64,000 nucleotides of DNA, taken from Calamus simplicifolius. Taxonomy: Eukaryota; Streptophyta; Magnoliopsida; Arecales; Arecaceae. Below, one piece after another: positions 1-10,786 of the stretch. The notes beneath the pieces are model-generated. The model was not told the origin of the DNA. It worked only from the letters and a program-made list of their open reading frames with translations, and did no database searches. A program made the translations under genes and the position numbers. Positions within the stretch are counted from its first letter, which is position 1; every line of letters begins with the position of its first letter. The DNA lies in NCBI GenBank assembly GCA_900491605.1, contig UESW01004422.1, positions 520,659 to 584,658 on the forward strand. Direction: 5' to 3'.

Positions 1-503
1 GAAAGAAAAATATTCATATATATATATATATATATATAGCACATTGGATATCAAATTGAGGTGGGATGGAATTGGCAATCCTTTTCCATTAGATAGGCTA
101 TAGTTCGCTAATTTAATGTTTTTTTTTTTCTTTTTTTTGTTTAAAATATAATAAAATTGTAAAGTTTATGATAAATGATGGTTTGCTAATTGATTTTTTT
201 ATTGTTTCACACCAGTCCCATCCCATCAGATTTGAAAACACAAGGAGGGATTGTGATTTGCCAATCTATTTTTTTAGCTTGGAGTATAATAAATGATAGG
301 GCTTATAATAAAATGATGGTTTGTCTATCCATTGTTTATCCTTCCAAATGTGAGCTAATTTCATCCCGTTGGATTCGGAAATATAGAAAGAGATTAGTCT
401 CTGCTAATCCTTTCTTCTTCTTTGTTCTTTTTTTTTTTTAAACTTCGACTACATTAAAATGATGGGGCTATAATAAAATGATGTTTTGGCAATCCATTAA
501 CCT
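1..503. repeat. AT-rich repetitive DNA forming the LINE insertion target
   Basis: A short TA dinucleotide run lies at about 18-38. Related blocks recur near 160-200, 290-400 and 455-503, each with an 'ataataaaatgatg' type core followed by 'ccatt'. The block at 290-400 continues into 'ccttccaaat' and 'ttcggaaa'. In the last block that continuation is found only beyond the LINE, at about 6584-6620, so the LINE split one copy of a locally repeated sequence. I see no gene here; the short reading frames are AT-rich and lack any family signature. Confidence 0.5.
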
Positions 504-763
504 ATTGCATGAATTTTAAAGGTCAATTGGATAGAGGTAGTGCTTTGAGAATCGTGCTTTAGTGTTCTCTGGCGATGTTTTAAGGGTCTACTTAAGATTC
601 CTGCTTGTGTCCTTCTTCGTCCCGGCTGCCGATGATCATCGACAACTCTGCTCATCGGACGTTTGCTGCCGATGGAGGACGCTAATCCCCCACCGGTGTC
701 CGATGGAGATCGTCGCCAAGTGCCCTATGGCCCCTCTCGACGGCAGGAAGGCCACCGCTTCTA

Positions 764-2254
764 ATGGTTGCTTCTTCGCCGTCCGTGGAGGAAATTACAG
801 AGCTTGAAGAGCTATTTCCAAGCATCATACATCTCCCCTCTGAGGCTATCGACACTGGTATCTCGGACTGGTCTTCTTCTGGACTAATCGTGAGGAGTCT
901 TTCGAGGTGGGTGCCGCCGGATGCCATTGCAAGGGAGTTCCGCCGTGCTGGACTGGCTGGACGGATTTCTTCCATCCCTCTCTCCCACCGGACGTTGCTG
1001 ATTGAATTTGAGACCTCCACAGCTAGAGATGCTGCTCTGAATCAGCCCTGGGTTGTTAATGGATAACCCCTTGCCGCTGTCCCTTGGCGCCCCTATTTTG
1101 TGCCGGCGGAAGATGCCCTACCAACGGCGCTGTTGTGGATTTGTCTGCCCAATCTCCCGATCGAGTATTGGTCCAATGATGCACTGAGATCCATTCTCTC
1201 CATGGCAGGGCAGTTTGTCTCTGCGGATGTTTCTACTAAGGAGAAGCAGCAGGGGAATTTTGCCAGAGCCTGTGTTCGAGTGGATCTTAACCACCCTCTT
1301 CGTCCTGGTGCAAGAATCAAAGGACAAGGCCACCCGTTTTGGCAGCAATTTGCTTACGAGCATGTGGAAGGCATATGCTGCCATTGCGGATCTCTTCACC
1401 TTTCTGGCCCATGTTCTTCTTCCAAGGCATCGTCTTCCTCTTTGTCGGCTCCTCGGTTTGGACCATGGATGGCAGCGCTCCGGCACCGTGCTCCATCTTC
1501 TTCATCTGCTGCTGGCTCCCGGTCTACTCTGTTTTCTTCCTCAGATCACCCTAAGCCGGCTCCTCAAGAGGCGGAGGTTGGATGGCTGACTCCGGGGAAG
1601 ACGTCTCGCCGCCGTGCGGTGCCTTCGTCCTCTGCCCGCAACATCGCGGTGGTGGGAATTGAACCTGTAACTGCTCCAGGGCCTTCAATTGATGCTAATT
1701 CCTCTATGCCGTGCCGGTCGGTCTTCTCCGTGCCGGTTACTGTAGCATCAATTGATACCCCGCTGAACTCTATTCCCAGGAAGAACATGACAGCTAGCAA
1801 GGCTCGGCCCAGGATGACTCCTCATCAGTCCAATCTAAGTGTTCAGGAATCAAGCCAGAAGTCTGTCTTCAAATTCTCTGCGAAGGCCTCTGTTCAAGGT
1901 CTGAAGATTCAGCATTCTGGCATTGGTGATCAGGCTCAGGGGGAAGGTCATTGTGCTGAATCAAGAGTGAAGTTAGTAAGGAGAAGCAAAGTGGCCTCTA
2001 ATCCTTTCGGCCTTTGTGGTTCGGATCGATGGGCCGGTGTGTCCAAGGCTTGGGATGATGCCAATCCGGCTTCCCTTAAACGGGCTCGGTCAGTTGAGTT
2101 AGTGGACCCGGTTGATACCCCCAATTTAGATGCAAGAAAAAGTAAAGGTGGTGCAGGTAATCAGAGTATCAGTTCCTTGCAAGTTGTGACCATGACTCTG
2201 CAGCTACTATTCCTAATCTTTGTGGGACTGATGACATGGACCTGTCTCAGTTAG
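764..2254 (+). pseudogene. LINE ORF1, DUF4283/zinc-knuckle protein, broken
   Basis: ORF1 of the LINE, expected to bind the element RNA and form the RNP. The N-terminal part (764-1063) has the DUF4283-like pattern ending in 'NQPWVVNG'. A TAA stop at 1064-1066 interrupts it, and the same frame continues with 'PLAAVPWRPYFVP' and then 'LWICLPNLPIEYW', typical of this family. A CCHC knuckle (C-C-H-C within 'ICCHCGSLHLSGPC') lies at about 1373-1415, followed by a Ser/Pro-rich low-complexity tail. The reading frame ends at 2254, while a different frame continues in a family-like way for another 100-odd bases, so a late frameshift is probable. The start at 764 is the first ATG of the conserved frame; an upstream start is possible. 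Confidence 0.75.
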
Positions 2255-2411
2255 CTCCCACTGATCTTTGTGTGACTGATGATTTTGCAGTATCTCCTCC
2301 AAACTAGGGTCCACAATTGCCCTCATCGGGAGGTCCTTCTGTTTTAGATCCTTCTGATAGGGATCCGACTGGGCTTCACAATGGGGTCCAGAGTAACCCA
2401 TAACTTGATTA

Positions 2412-5400
2412 ATGAAGATTTTGATATGGAATGTTCGAGGAGCTTTGAAACCTTCATTTCACTCCTCGTTTAGTTGGCTGTTGCAGCTTCATCACTTTGA
2501 CATTTGTATTTTACTTGAAACTCGGCTGTCTGGACTTAGCCTTCAGCGGTTCCTGCGCCGAGTCTCACGATCTTGGAGTTCCTACGCTGTGGATTCTAAC
2601 GGCCTGTCGGGGGGTATTCTGGCTTTATGGAGATCCCCATCTATTCGCATTGATGCTTTCCATTGTTGCCAGCAGCAGGTGGCTTTAGTTGTTTCGGAGG
2701 AGACTAATCTACCATGGCTGCTGCTGGGGGTCTATGCTAGCACGGATTATCGGGAGCGTCGATGCCTCTGGTCTGAGATTCTTAATCTCTTAGATCAGGA
2801 TCTTCCCACTCTCATTGCCGGTGAATTTAATTTTATTGTCAACGCTTCGGAAAAGCGAGGGGGTCGTCGATTTATGGATACCCCAAACTCTACCAAGTTT
2901 CGCTCCATCTCCGCTGCTGGTCTCTTTGACTTGGGGTTCTCGGGATCGCAGTTTACTTGGTGTAATAATCACCAGGGCACTGCTCGTGTGTGGGAACGAT
3001 TGGATCGGGCTATGGCTTCCTCAGAATGGATACGTTGTTTTCCACGTGCTACTATTACTCATCTCTCGAGGATTGTTTCGGACCATTGCCCTTTGCTTAT
3101 CTCTACAGAACCGGCCTCTTTGACATGGGGACCGTTCCGTTTTGAGTAGTTTTGGACTAATTATTCCTCTGCTCGGTTCATCAGGTTTGGCGTATGCCAG
3201 TCAGAGGGAGCTCCACCTACCGTCTATCTCGTCGCCTTGAAATTGTGAAGCGCAGGCTTTTGAGGTGGCACAGAACGGAGGTGGGCGATATTTTGCAGCA
3301 GGTGAAAACTATGGAAGATGATATTGCCTCTCTTCAGGCTAAAGAGGATAGGGATAGCGGCCTTTCTGAGATTGATCTTCACACTCTCAGGCAGAAATTG
3401 GCTTTACACCACACCTTGCTCAGTCATCAGGAGACATTTTGGCGTCAGCGCTCCCGGGTCCAGTGGCTTCAACAGGGTGACCGCAATACTAGGTTCTTTC
3501 ACCAGGTTACTTTGGCTCGGCATACTGCTAATCGGATACGACACATCAGTGATGAGGAGGGAAATATCCTTGAGGATGATGATGCTATTCGGGAGCAGCT
3601 CTGTCGTTTTTTCCACTCTCGATGGTCGGAGCGGGTTGTTGGAGGCTCTCCCCTTATCCCTGTCGCTCAGTCTGCTAGGGTTACTGATGCTGACAATGCT
3701 TTGCTTATTCGGGGGGTCTCTGAGGAGGAGATTCGCTCTGCTGTCTGGGCGTTGGGGCCTGACAAGGTGCCAGGACCTGATAGTTTTCCGTCTTTCTTTT
3801 TTCGTTACTACTGGGACATTGTGGGCCAGGATGTTATTTTGGCTGTCCAGTCTGTATTTTCTTCTGCATCCATACCTCGGGATTGGAAGCGCACTTTTAT
3901 TGCCCTTATCCCTAAGCGCTCAGATGCCTTGCTGCCTCAGCACTATCGGCCTATTAGTTTGTGTACCACCCTATATAAGGTTTGTGCTCGCTTATTGGTT
4001 TCTCGGATGCAGGGGATCATTCCTCGGTTGGTTTCTCCTGAACAAGGGGCTTTCATCCGTGGTCGCAGCATATCGGATAACGCCCTTATTGCCCAGGAGT
4101 TTATGTATGACCTTCAGCGTGCACCTGCTAGACAGAGACTTATGGCAGTCAAGCTGGACATGGAAAGAGCTTATGATCAGATTAGTTGGATATTTCTTCG
4201 GCATACGCTTCGAGAATTTGGATTTGCTGATCAATTTATTGATTGGATTATGGCGTGTGTTCAGTGGCTCACTTTTTCTCTCCTTATCAATGGTAGTCCG
4301 ACTGAGTTTTTTTCGTCTGCTATGGGCCTGCGCCAGGGGTGCCCTCTTTCCATTTCTGTTTATCCTTTGTGTAGATGATCTATCTCGTGCTCTTGCTCAG
4401 GCAGTTGGGGTCTCTCGATTGCAGCCTTATATGCCTGGACCCAATGGGCCTCCTCTCTCTCACCTTCTCTTTGCAGATGACTGTATTTTGCTCAGCCCTG
4501 CAACTGTCCAAAATGTGACTGTCTGCTCCATTATCCTTCAGTCTTATTGTCAGGCCTCTGGGCAGCTGATCAATTTGCAAAAATCTGTATTGTGTTTTAG
4601 TTCGTCGACCTCTCTTCGATGTCGTGCTGCCATTTCCCAGATGCTTGGGATTTTGACGACTTCTGATCGCCTCTTCTACCTTGGGATCCCCATTACGGGA
4701 CGTCGTCCTTGTCAGCAGGATTTTGGTAATTTGGATCGCCGGATTACTGATAGATTGGATCGATGGCAGGTATCCAGCCTTTCTATGATGGGGTGTGTCA
4801 TCTTACTTCGATCCATTCTTACATTCCTCCCCCTTTATTTATTGTCTAATGCTCTGATTCCGACCATTGTCTTCGCCGGATTGAGCGACGCTTCCGCGAC
4901 TTTCTGTGGGCATCGACTCAGGGAGGTCATGGTATCCATCTGCTGTCCTGGGATATGGTGTGCCTGCCTATTCGTGAGGGTGGTCTGGGGATTCAGTTGT
5001 TGGTTGTTCGCAGACAGTCTCTTTTGGCTAGGCATGCTTCCAGATTTTTGCTGGATCCACACTGCTTATGGAGTACTATCATGCGTGGCAGATACGGTGA
5101 TTGGACTCCTGACTCGGTCTCATGCCCTCCTCATCGTTGTTCTTTTTTATGGAGAGCGATTTGCCAGTTTGCTCCTACTATCATGACTGATATTCATTGG
5201 ATGATTGGGGATGGGAGATCGATTGATGTCACTCACGATACTTGGATAGCGGATCTTCCTCTATCTCGCTGGCCGACTTTCTTTAGCTCTGATATTGGAC
5301 CCTCTGCACCTGTCTCTGCATTGATTTGTCAGGATTCTTTGGCTTGGCATGTCCCTACTGTGTCTCGGTTTTTGGGCCTGAGCTAGCTCAGAGGATCCTA

Positions 5401-6547
5401 GCCATTCCTCTTGTTCCCACTTCTGGGTCTGATACCCGCTTATGGCGTCGATCCTGCCTTTCTCGTGCCCCTGCTAGAGACATTGTTGACCGCATCTGTC
5501 ATCGGCCCCTGGGTTTGAATGATGTCGCATGGATATGGAGGCTGCCTATCCATCCCAGGATTCAGCTCTTCCTGTGGAAGATGATGTTGGAACCGCCTCC
5601 CTACTTGCTCTCTGCTGGCTGGCCGTGGTCTCTCCATCAGACCGCTCTGTCCGATATGTGGTTCTCAGGATGAGATGGGTGAGCACGCCATTATTACATG
5701 TTCTCGGGTAGTTAGGATTTGGCAGCAGCTCTCTTATACTCCATGGATGCCTGAGGAGGGTCCTACCCGATTGTCTTTATTGCGCGCCATCCGTCTGGAT
5801 GTTCAGCATGGTAACCGTTCTCGTGGTGTTTTCTCAGCTTATCTGGCTTATCATATCTGAATTACCAAGAACCAGTTTATCTTTGAAGAGAAGGTGGCCT
5901 CATCTGAGACTATCATCTGCACTGCTGGCTTCCTTGCCATGGAGTATCTCCGCATCGACTCAGGCATTCACGCTGACAGACTCGGCCTCTGGGATTCCCC
6001 TGCTGCTTCGGCAGCGCACCGTTCTACGGTCTTTATATCTTGGGAGCCCCCACCCCTGGGTTATGTTAAAGTGAATTTTGATGGTTCTATTTCGGGTCGT
6101 ACTACTGGATCGGGGTTTATTACCAGGGGGTCGGAGGGCCAGTTGCTTGCGGCTGGAGGTCATAGCTCCCTTGACATCTCGGTTTCTATGGCTGAGTTGC
6201 AAGCTGCGTGGGCTGGCATCACTCATGCGGTCCGTACCTTGCGATCTAGCTGGGTGGTTATTGAGGGAGATTCTCTTACGGTTATCCGCTGGATCAGACG
6301 GGATGCTGATTGTTGTTCTCCATAAAACCGCCTGATCAGGGATATATGGGCTGCTCTCCAATCTATATGTGTTCCGGTAATCCGTCATGTTTATAGGGAA
6401 GCCAATACTGCAGCCGATTGGGTCACCTCGGCTGTAGCCCGCCATTCAGGTCAGTGGGAATGGCATAATGGTGATTCATATCCTGTCATTTTGCAACAAA
6501 TTATATACTCCGATATTTTGAGCTTGATTTATCCTAGAGTGGTATGA
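2412..6547 (+). pseudogene. LINE ORF2 polyprotein (EN-RT-zf-RVT-RNase H), frameshifted
   Basis: ORF2 nicks target DNA and reverse-transcribes the element. Domain order: APE-type endonuclease at 2412-3149, starting 'MKILIWNVRGA' and containing 'ETRLS' and 'VSDHCPLL'; reverse transcriptase from 3194, with 'PGPDSFPSFFFRYYW', 'YRPISLCTTLYK' and the catalytic 'LLFADDCILL' near 4465-4490; zf-RVT Cys motif ('CPICGSQDEMGEHAIITC') near 5650-5705; RNase H from about 6050, with 'NFDGS', 'AELQAAW', 'IEGDS' and a terminal 'REANTAADW'. Breaks: a stop at 3147-3149 with a frame change by 3194, a frame change near 4375, another near 4880-4950, a break near 5385, frame changes in the zf-RVT region, and a stop at 6323-6325. 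The catalytic residues of EN, RT and RNase H that I can see are kept, so the copy decayed after insertion. Confidence 0.85.
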
Positions 6548-6754
6548 TCGTCCGCCTGTAATAAAAAAAAAAACTATTAACCTTTTACCCTTCCAAATAT
6601 GGGTCAATTCTTTCGGAAACATAAAGAAAGGGTTACGACCTCTTACGTTTTTTTGGCTTAAGAATATGATAAAATGGTTGAGCCGAACGCTAACTTGCCA
6701 ATCTAGCCTTTATTCTTTTAATAATGGGATTGAATTATGATGCACTTAATTTAC

Positions 6755-6970
6755 TGATGGAATTGGATTGCATTGGATTAGATTGGGAATAATAGAATGG
6801 GATTCCTAATCTCATTATTTTCAATCCAATTCAATCCGATCAATAAATCAAATGAACTCATAAAAATTACCTAATCAGCCAATCCAAACAAATTCTTAAT
6901 ATCATATCCTCACAATTCTCAATCCAATTCAATCTTATCATTTCCAATGCAATGCAATTCAATTCCATCA
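6755..6970. repeat. MITE-like element with degenerate terminal inverted repeats
   Basis: The left end (from 6755) reads 'tgatggaattggattgcat'. The right end (to 6970) ends 'gcaattcaattccatca', the approximate reverse complement. The interior is rich in further 'caatccaattcaat' motifs. About 216 bp, no coding capacity. Superfamily not assigned. Confidence 0.45.
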
Positions 6971-7109
6971 TATTTTCGCTACCATGGCTTGTCCTCTTGG
7001 CTTTACCACAAACAATGTTATCTTGTACAGCTAATCCTTGCCATTTTGCCAACTAATATACATGCACGGCAGCATATTCCCACTTTAAGTGGGACCACCC
7101 TTTATTTTA

Positions 7110-7112
<3 letters not shown>

Positions 7113-7145
<33 letters not shown>
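7113..7145. repeat. (CT)n microsatellite
   Basis: Uninterrupted CT dinucleotides, about 16 units. Confidence 0.95.
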
Positions 7146-7147
<2 letters not shown>

Positions 7148-8766
7148 GTGGGCGGCTGCATTGACTTATAAATTATAAACAACTGGCAGAGGCTGCATGT
7201 AATTAATATATACAGCACTGGTTCATGGTTGAAGCCGATTGGCAGGCAAAAAAAGAAGGCCGCGTTCAATTCCTGACCACTTTTTTTATATTTCACACAG
7301 CTTCTTGTTCTTAATTAGATGGCGATGCTGGCAATTGGCCAATATCCGATGGCTTTTATAACAGGGATGATGAGTTCAACCATGGTTATTAGTAGAAGAG
7401 ATCATGACCCATGATGTCCAATTCTATATATTTAAGTGGTGGTGCTTATCGATATGAACCAAGTGGGCATTTTCTTTCATGATGGAAGCTTCCCATGAAG
7501 CTTGAAACAGAGTATAGAGTTTCGAAATGACCCATGGTGGTCCCATGCTAGATATTGCTATGCCATGCGATTTGGTTGCTTTTAATCTGAGGACATTAGT
7601 GAAGTTGGGAATATTATTCCAAATTCTCTTCTTATATGCTTCTTCCAGGAGATTGGTGCCAACCAACAGAGTAATCTTTGCTTTATTGATAAAAACTCGG
7701 TTCGATCAACTCTTAGCTAAATGCATCAAGAGCTCCACTAATACTTAATTTTATCAAGCCCAAGAGTGTGCTCTACCATACACTAAGAGAGACAATGCTG
7801 GACTAATTTGTTTAATTTGTTTCCCTTTAGCGCAATGGAGCTGATGTGTGCTAATTTACTTCAGTCTTGGCCTACACTTCACTCACTTTGCTTTCTTTGT
7901 CCTTCAATCACATCTAGCTTTTGGAAAAATATGACCATTGAAAGTGTGCATATTCTTAATATCCCTTCTAAAGTAGATATACATCGATAACCCTGTTGAT
8001 ATGTTTGTCTGGGGAAAAGAAAGTATCGATCTTAATTAAGAAGGAAAAGTTGAAGCCTGCTAACTATCTTCCATATGGCATATGTGAAATGAAAGAAATT
8101 TATGAATCTTTCTTAAAAAGAACTGTTCTCTGACATTAATTTACCATAAGGTCCTCGTTAACTTCACTACAAGAGGCAATCTTTGTACAAGGAAGTGGCT
8201 AGACTCTCCTAAAAGCTTTTGTAATCTTCTTAATGTAACCACCTTGTATATTCTTATGAATTTAATAAATTTTGGAAGGTTCTGCCATTACTGGTTTCAA
8301 ATATTATTATCTGATGGCTTGGTGATCACTTGAGGAAGTATTTGAAGCATTGGAGGGGATTCGGATGCTTTACAATTCAATGCTAGCAATAATTTCCATG
8401 TAGAGTGCACCACAAAGTGATGCAAGAAATGAAACTGACCAATGATTTTTGTGCTAGCAAATGAAGGATTAATTGGAAAATAATTCACGGAGGTGGGTTT
8501 CGAGTCTTCTCAACATCTTCTTTGATACATTTCCTGCATCCCTTGCACTTGGTTCTTCGGTTCTAATTGACTGACATAGGGCTTAGATTCCTTAACGTCT
8601 CCTTCTAGAGATTGAGACTCAGGACCAAGTGATCTTTATAGTAGAAGTTCAAATTTATTTTTGCCATGCAGAAACAACCAAATTCATGGACGAATGCTCA
8701 AGGATTGATTTTTGTTACTTAGAAGCTTTGGATTTTTCACATCTACCAGAGAATCCCTCTTTTAAT

Positions 8767-9470
8767 TTTTTTTTTTTGTGGTACAGACAGATAATTACAC
8801 CACTCTAAAATGGGCCATACCCGATATATCAAAGTACAAAAGATGAGAAAGGATCGAAGGATAAGGGTCATCCTGTTTTCAACTCCAGCTACCCGAATGA
8901 GAGGCCATCCTAGTAGCAATCCAGTCAGCCACTGCATTGGCTTCACGGTAGACACGACGAATCTGTATATAAGGAGCTTGCAAAACCATAGAGCGGATGT
9001 CGCACAGTAAGGGGATGGTCGGCATATGGGAACTGGGCTCCTGCCGGATCCAGCGAATAACAGTGATGGAATCGCCTTCAATAATAAGACTGCGGGCACC
9101 CAGGATCCGAACAACATAGGAAATCCCTGCCCATGCCGCATACAACTCGGCTAGAGGCACCGTGACATTAAGCAAACCAAACCCTCCAGCCGACAATATC
9201 ATGCCATCCGCATCACGAATGGCAAAAGCCGATCCGACATATATGCATGAATACTTCAATCAAAGTTTATTTTAACAAATCCTAGAGGAAAGCTCCCAGG
9301 AGATATAAATCGTACGCCGATTTGCTGTCGCAGCAGCAGGGGAGACCCAGTGACCAGGGTTCGCTGAATCAAGAAATCCATGATGAGAAATATACTCAGT
9401 ATAAAGAAAGATAGCCGGCCTGAAGATCCGGCCAGGAAGATCTCTCATTCGAAAACAAAATCCGATTCCT
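8767..9470 (-). mobile_element. 5'-truncated LINE, 3' end only
   Basis: A minus-strand LINE fragment. Its A-tail appears as a T run at 8767-8777, and the RNase H C-terminal half reads on the minus strand (about 9259-8879) with 'AELYAAWAGISYVV', 'IIEGDSITVIRWI' and 'YREANAVADWI', clearly related to the LINE at 504-6575. Upstream coding (9493-9272) is in another frame, so it is broken. It is flanked by a perfect 17-bp duplication, 'agaatccctcttttaat', at 8750-8766 and 9471-9487, which fixes both ends and shows insertion by target-primed reverse transcription with 5' truncation. Confidence 0.92.
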
Positions 9471-9487
9471 AGAATCCCTCTTTTAAT

Positions 9488-10622
9488 GCCCATTGCATTG
9501 GATATCTAAGAAGCTGAGAGATCAAATTAAACTGATAAGCTTGAGTTGGTCTGATTCATAAAAGACAAGTTATGACATAGACTAAGAAAACAATTGATAG
9601 CTAAATTTCTAATAATTTTCATATCCATGAGCTTGAATTCTATCCCATTGCATCATTTACTCGCTACAGTCCAATACTTTCATTAAAATATACCTCTCTG
9701 TCTTTAGCCTCCTAATGCAGCAATGGTGCCAAGTAGAAGAAAGACAAAAGTTAAAAGGATAAAAAGAAAATCCTATCCAATCCCAGAGCAAATAATATGG
9801 ATTCTCACAAGACCAGGTAATGGTTTAAATCACCCAAAACATTCTATCACAGGAGATTAAACAATCATAGCCATACATACATAAGATCAAGATCCCAACC
9901 AGCTTCCTTCCACGGCTATTTCCCTCTCACATTGCTGATTCCCTTCAAATATATTTGTTACAATATATACTGTAAATCTGCTCACAAACTATAGCATTTA
10001 GCTCCCCTCAATGGTCATCTTTTGCTTAAAGGAATCAGAAATTCTGAATTTAGATTTTCAATGGTGCATCCCAGGTATCAAAATTTATGACATTATCCCA
10101 TCTCTCTCTCTCTCTCTCTCTCTCACTCCCCCTACCTAATAAAACTTAATGCCAAAGAATTGCTTCTTGTATCATAATTACCTCGGTCTCGGTGTAAGGC
10201 AACTCTTTTTTGGCCTCTATGGACCCAACCCAAGTGCGGACGGTCAATGCATGCCCGCTGGTGTAAACCAAGCGGCTCTGGAACCGCTGGCCGTGGAATA
10301 CCGACGTTGGTTTCCGGGTCCAGACCCCGGTTTTAGTCGCCAGCCTCATATCTCTCTCGTTGTCATCACCAATCCGATTCCGTCGTCAATAACTCCAAAT
10401 TAAAGCTCAGAGCACCGTTGGACCAGCATCCGCCGACACATTTGTCTTATTTCGCCTGGCCCAGTTAATAAAATAATCAAGAAGGAGCATCACACCTGAA
10501 AACCGGTCCGCGCTTACGCCGTGGTATGGGATTTCCCAACCACGGAGATGAAACCGTGGGGACTTTTAAAACTTTGAAAAAAAAAAATAAAAAAAATCTT
10601 CGAGATCTCTCTCCATTTGCTG
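9488..10622. other. Intergenic DNA and upstream region of ADH1
   Basis: AT-rich to about 10140, then a GC-richer block (10180-10560) that probably includes the ADH1 upstream regulatory region. A (CT)n tract lies at 10101-10124. No gene is seen. Confidence 0.5.
10101..10124. repeat. (CT)n microsatellite
   Basis: Pure pyrimidine dinucleotide tract of about 12 units. Confidence 0.95.
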
Positions 10623-10630
10623 TATATATA
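10623..10630 (+). promoter_or_regulatory. Probable TATA box of ADH1
   Basis: 'TATATATA' lies 157 bp upstream of the ADH1 start codon in a GC-richer promoter, which suits a leader of roughly 120-130 nt. The presumed leader is GA-rich just before the ATG. The transcription start is inferred, not seen. Confidence 0.6.
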
Positions 10631-10786
10631 CCCGTGGCAACCCCCTGTCCGCCCCAATTAAGTTGTGGAAGACAACGTCGAGGCCGGAGTGTTCTTTGGA
10701 TTCTTGTCCTAAAAAAAAGAGCCATCTTTGGAGGGTCGTTTGAGGAAGAGCCTGAGAGGAGAGAGAGAAATTTAGAAGCGGAGAAG

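Larger units (their letters stand above)
504..6575 (+). mobile_element. Near full-length L1-type LINE, inactive
   Basis: A non-LTR retrotransposon with ORF1 (nucleic-acid-binding protein with a CCHC knuckle) followed by ORF2 (endonuclease, reverse transcriptase, zf-RVT, RNase H) and ending in a short A-rich tail at about 6560-6573. The flanks 494-503 and 6574-6583 read ccattaacct and ctattaacct, a likely 10-bp target-site duplication with one mismatch. It is GC-richer than the surrounding AT-rich DNA. An in-frame stop in ORF1 and several frameshifts in ORF2 make it non-autonomous. The 5' boundary rests only on the duplication and could be off by a few bases. At least three shorter fragments of related 3' ends occur elsewhere in the window. 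Confidence 0.85.
6576..8749. other. Intergenic DNA, no gene seen
   Basis: AT-rich DNA. The first part (6584-6720) continues the repeat split by the LINE. It holds a MITE-like palindrome (6755-6970) and a CT microsatellite, listed separately. Reading frames on both strands are short and show no recognised motif. Part of 7690-8660 may be an old unrecognised transposon remnant. Confidence 0.5.

Noticed and set aside
3318..5186. A 622-residue frame across the LINE
   Set aside because: Only its second half (after about 4375) carries real RT sequence; the first half is the wrong frame over the true RT region.
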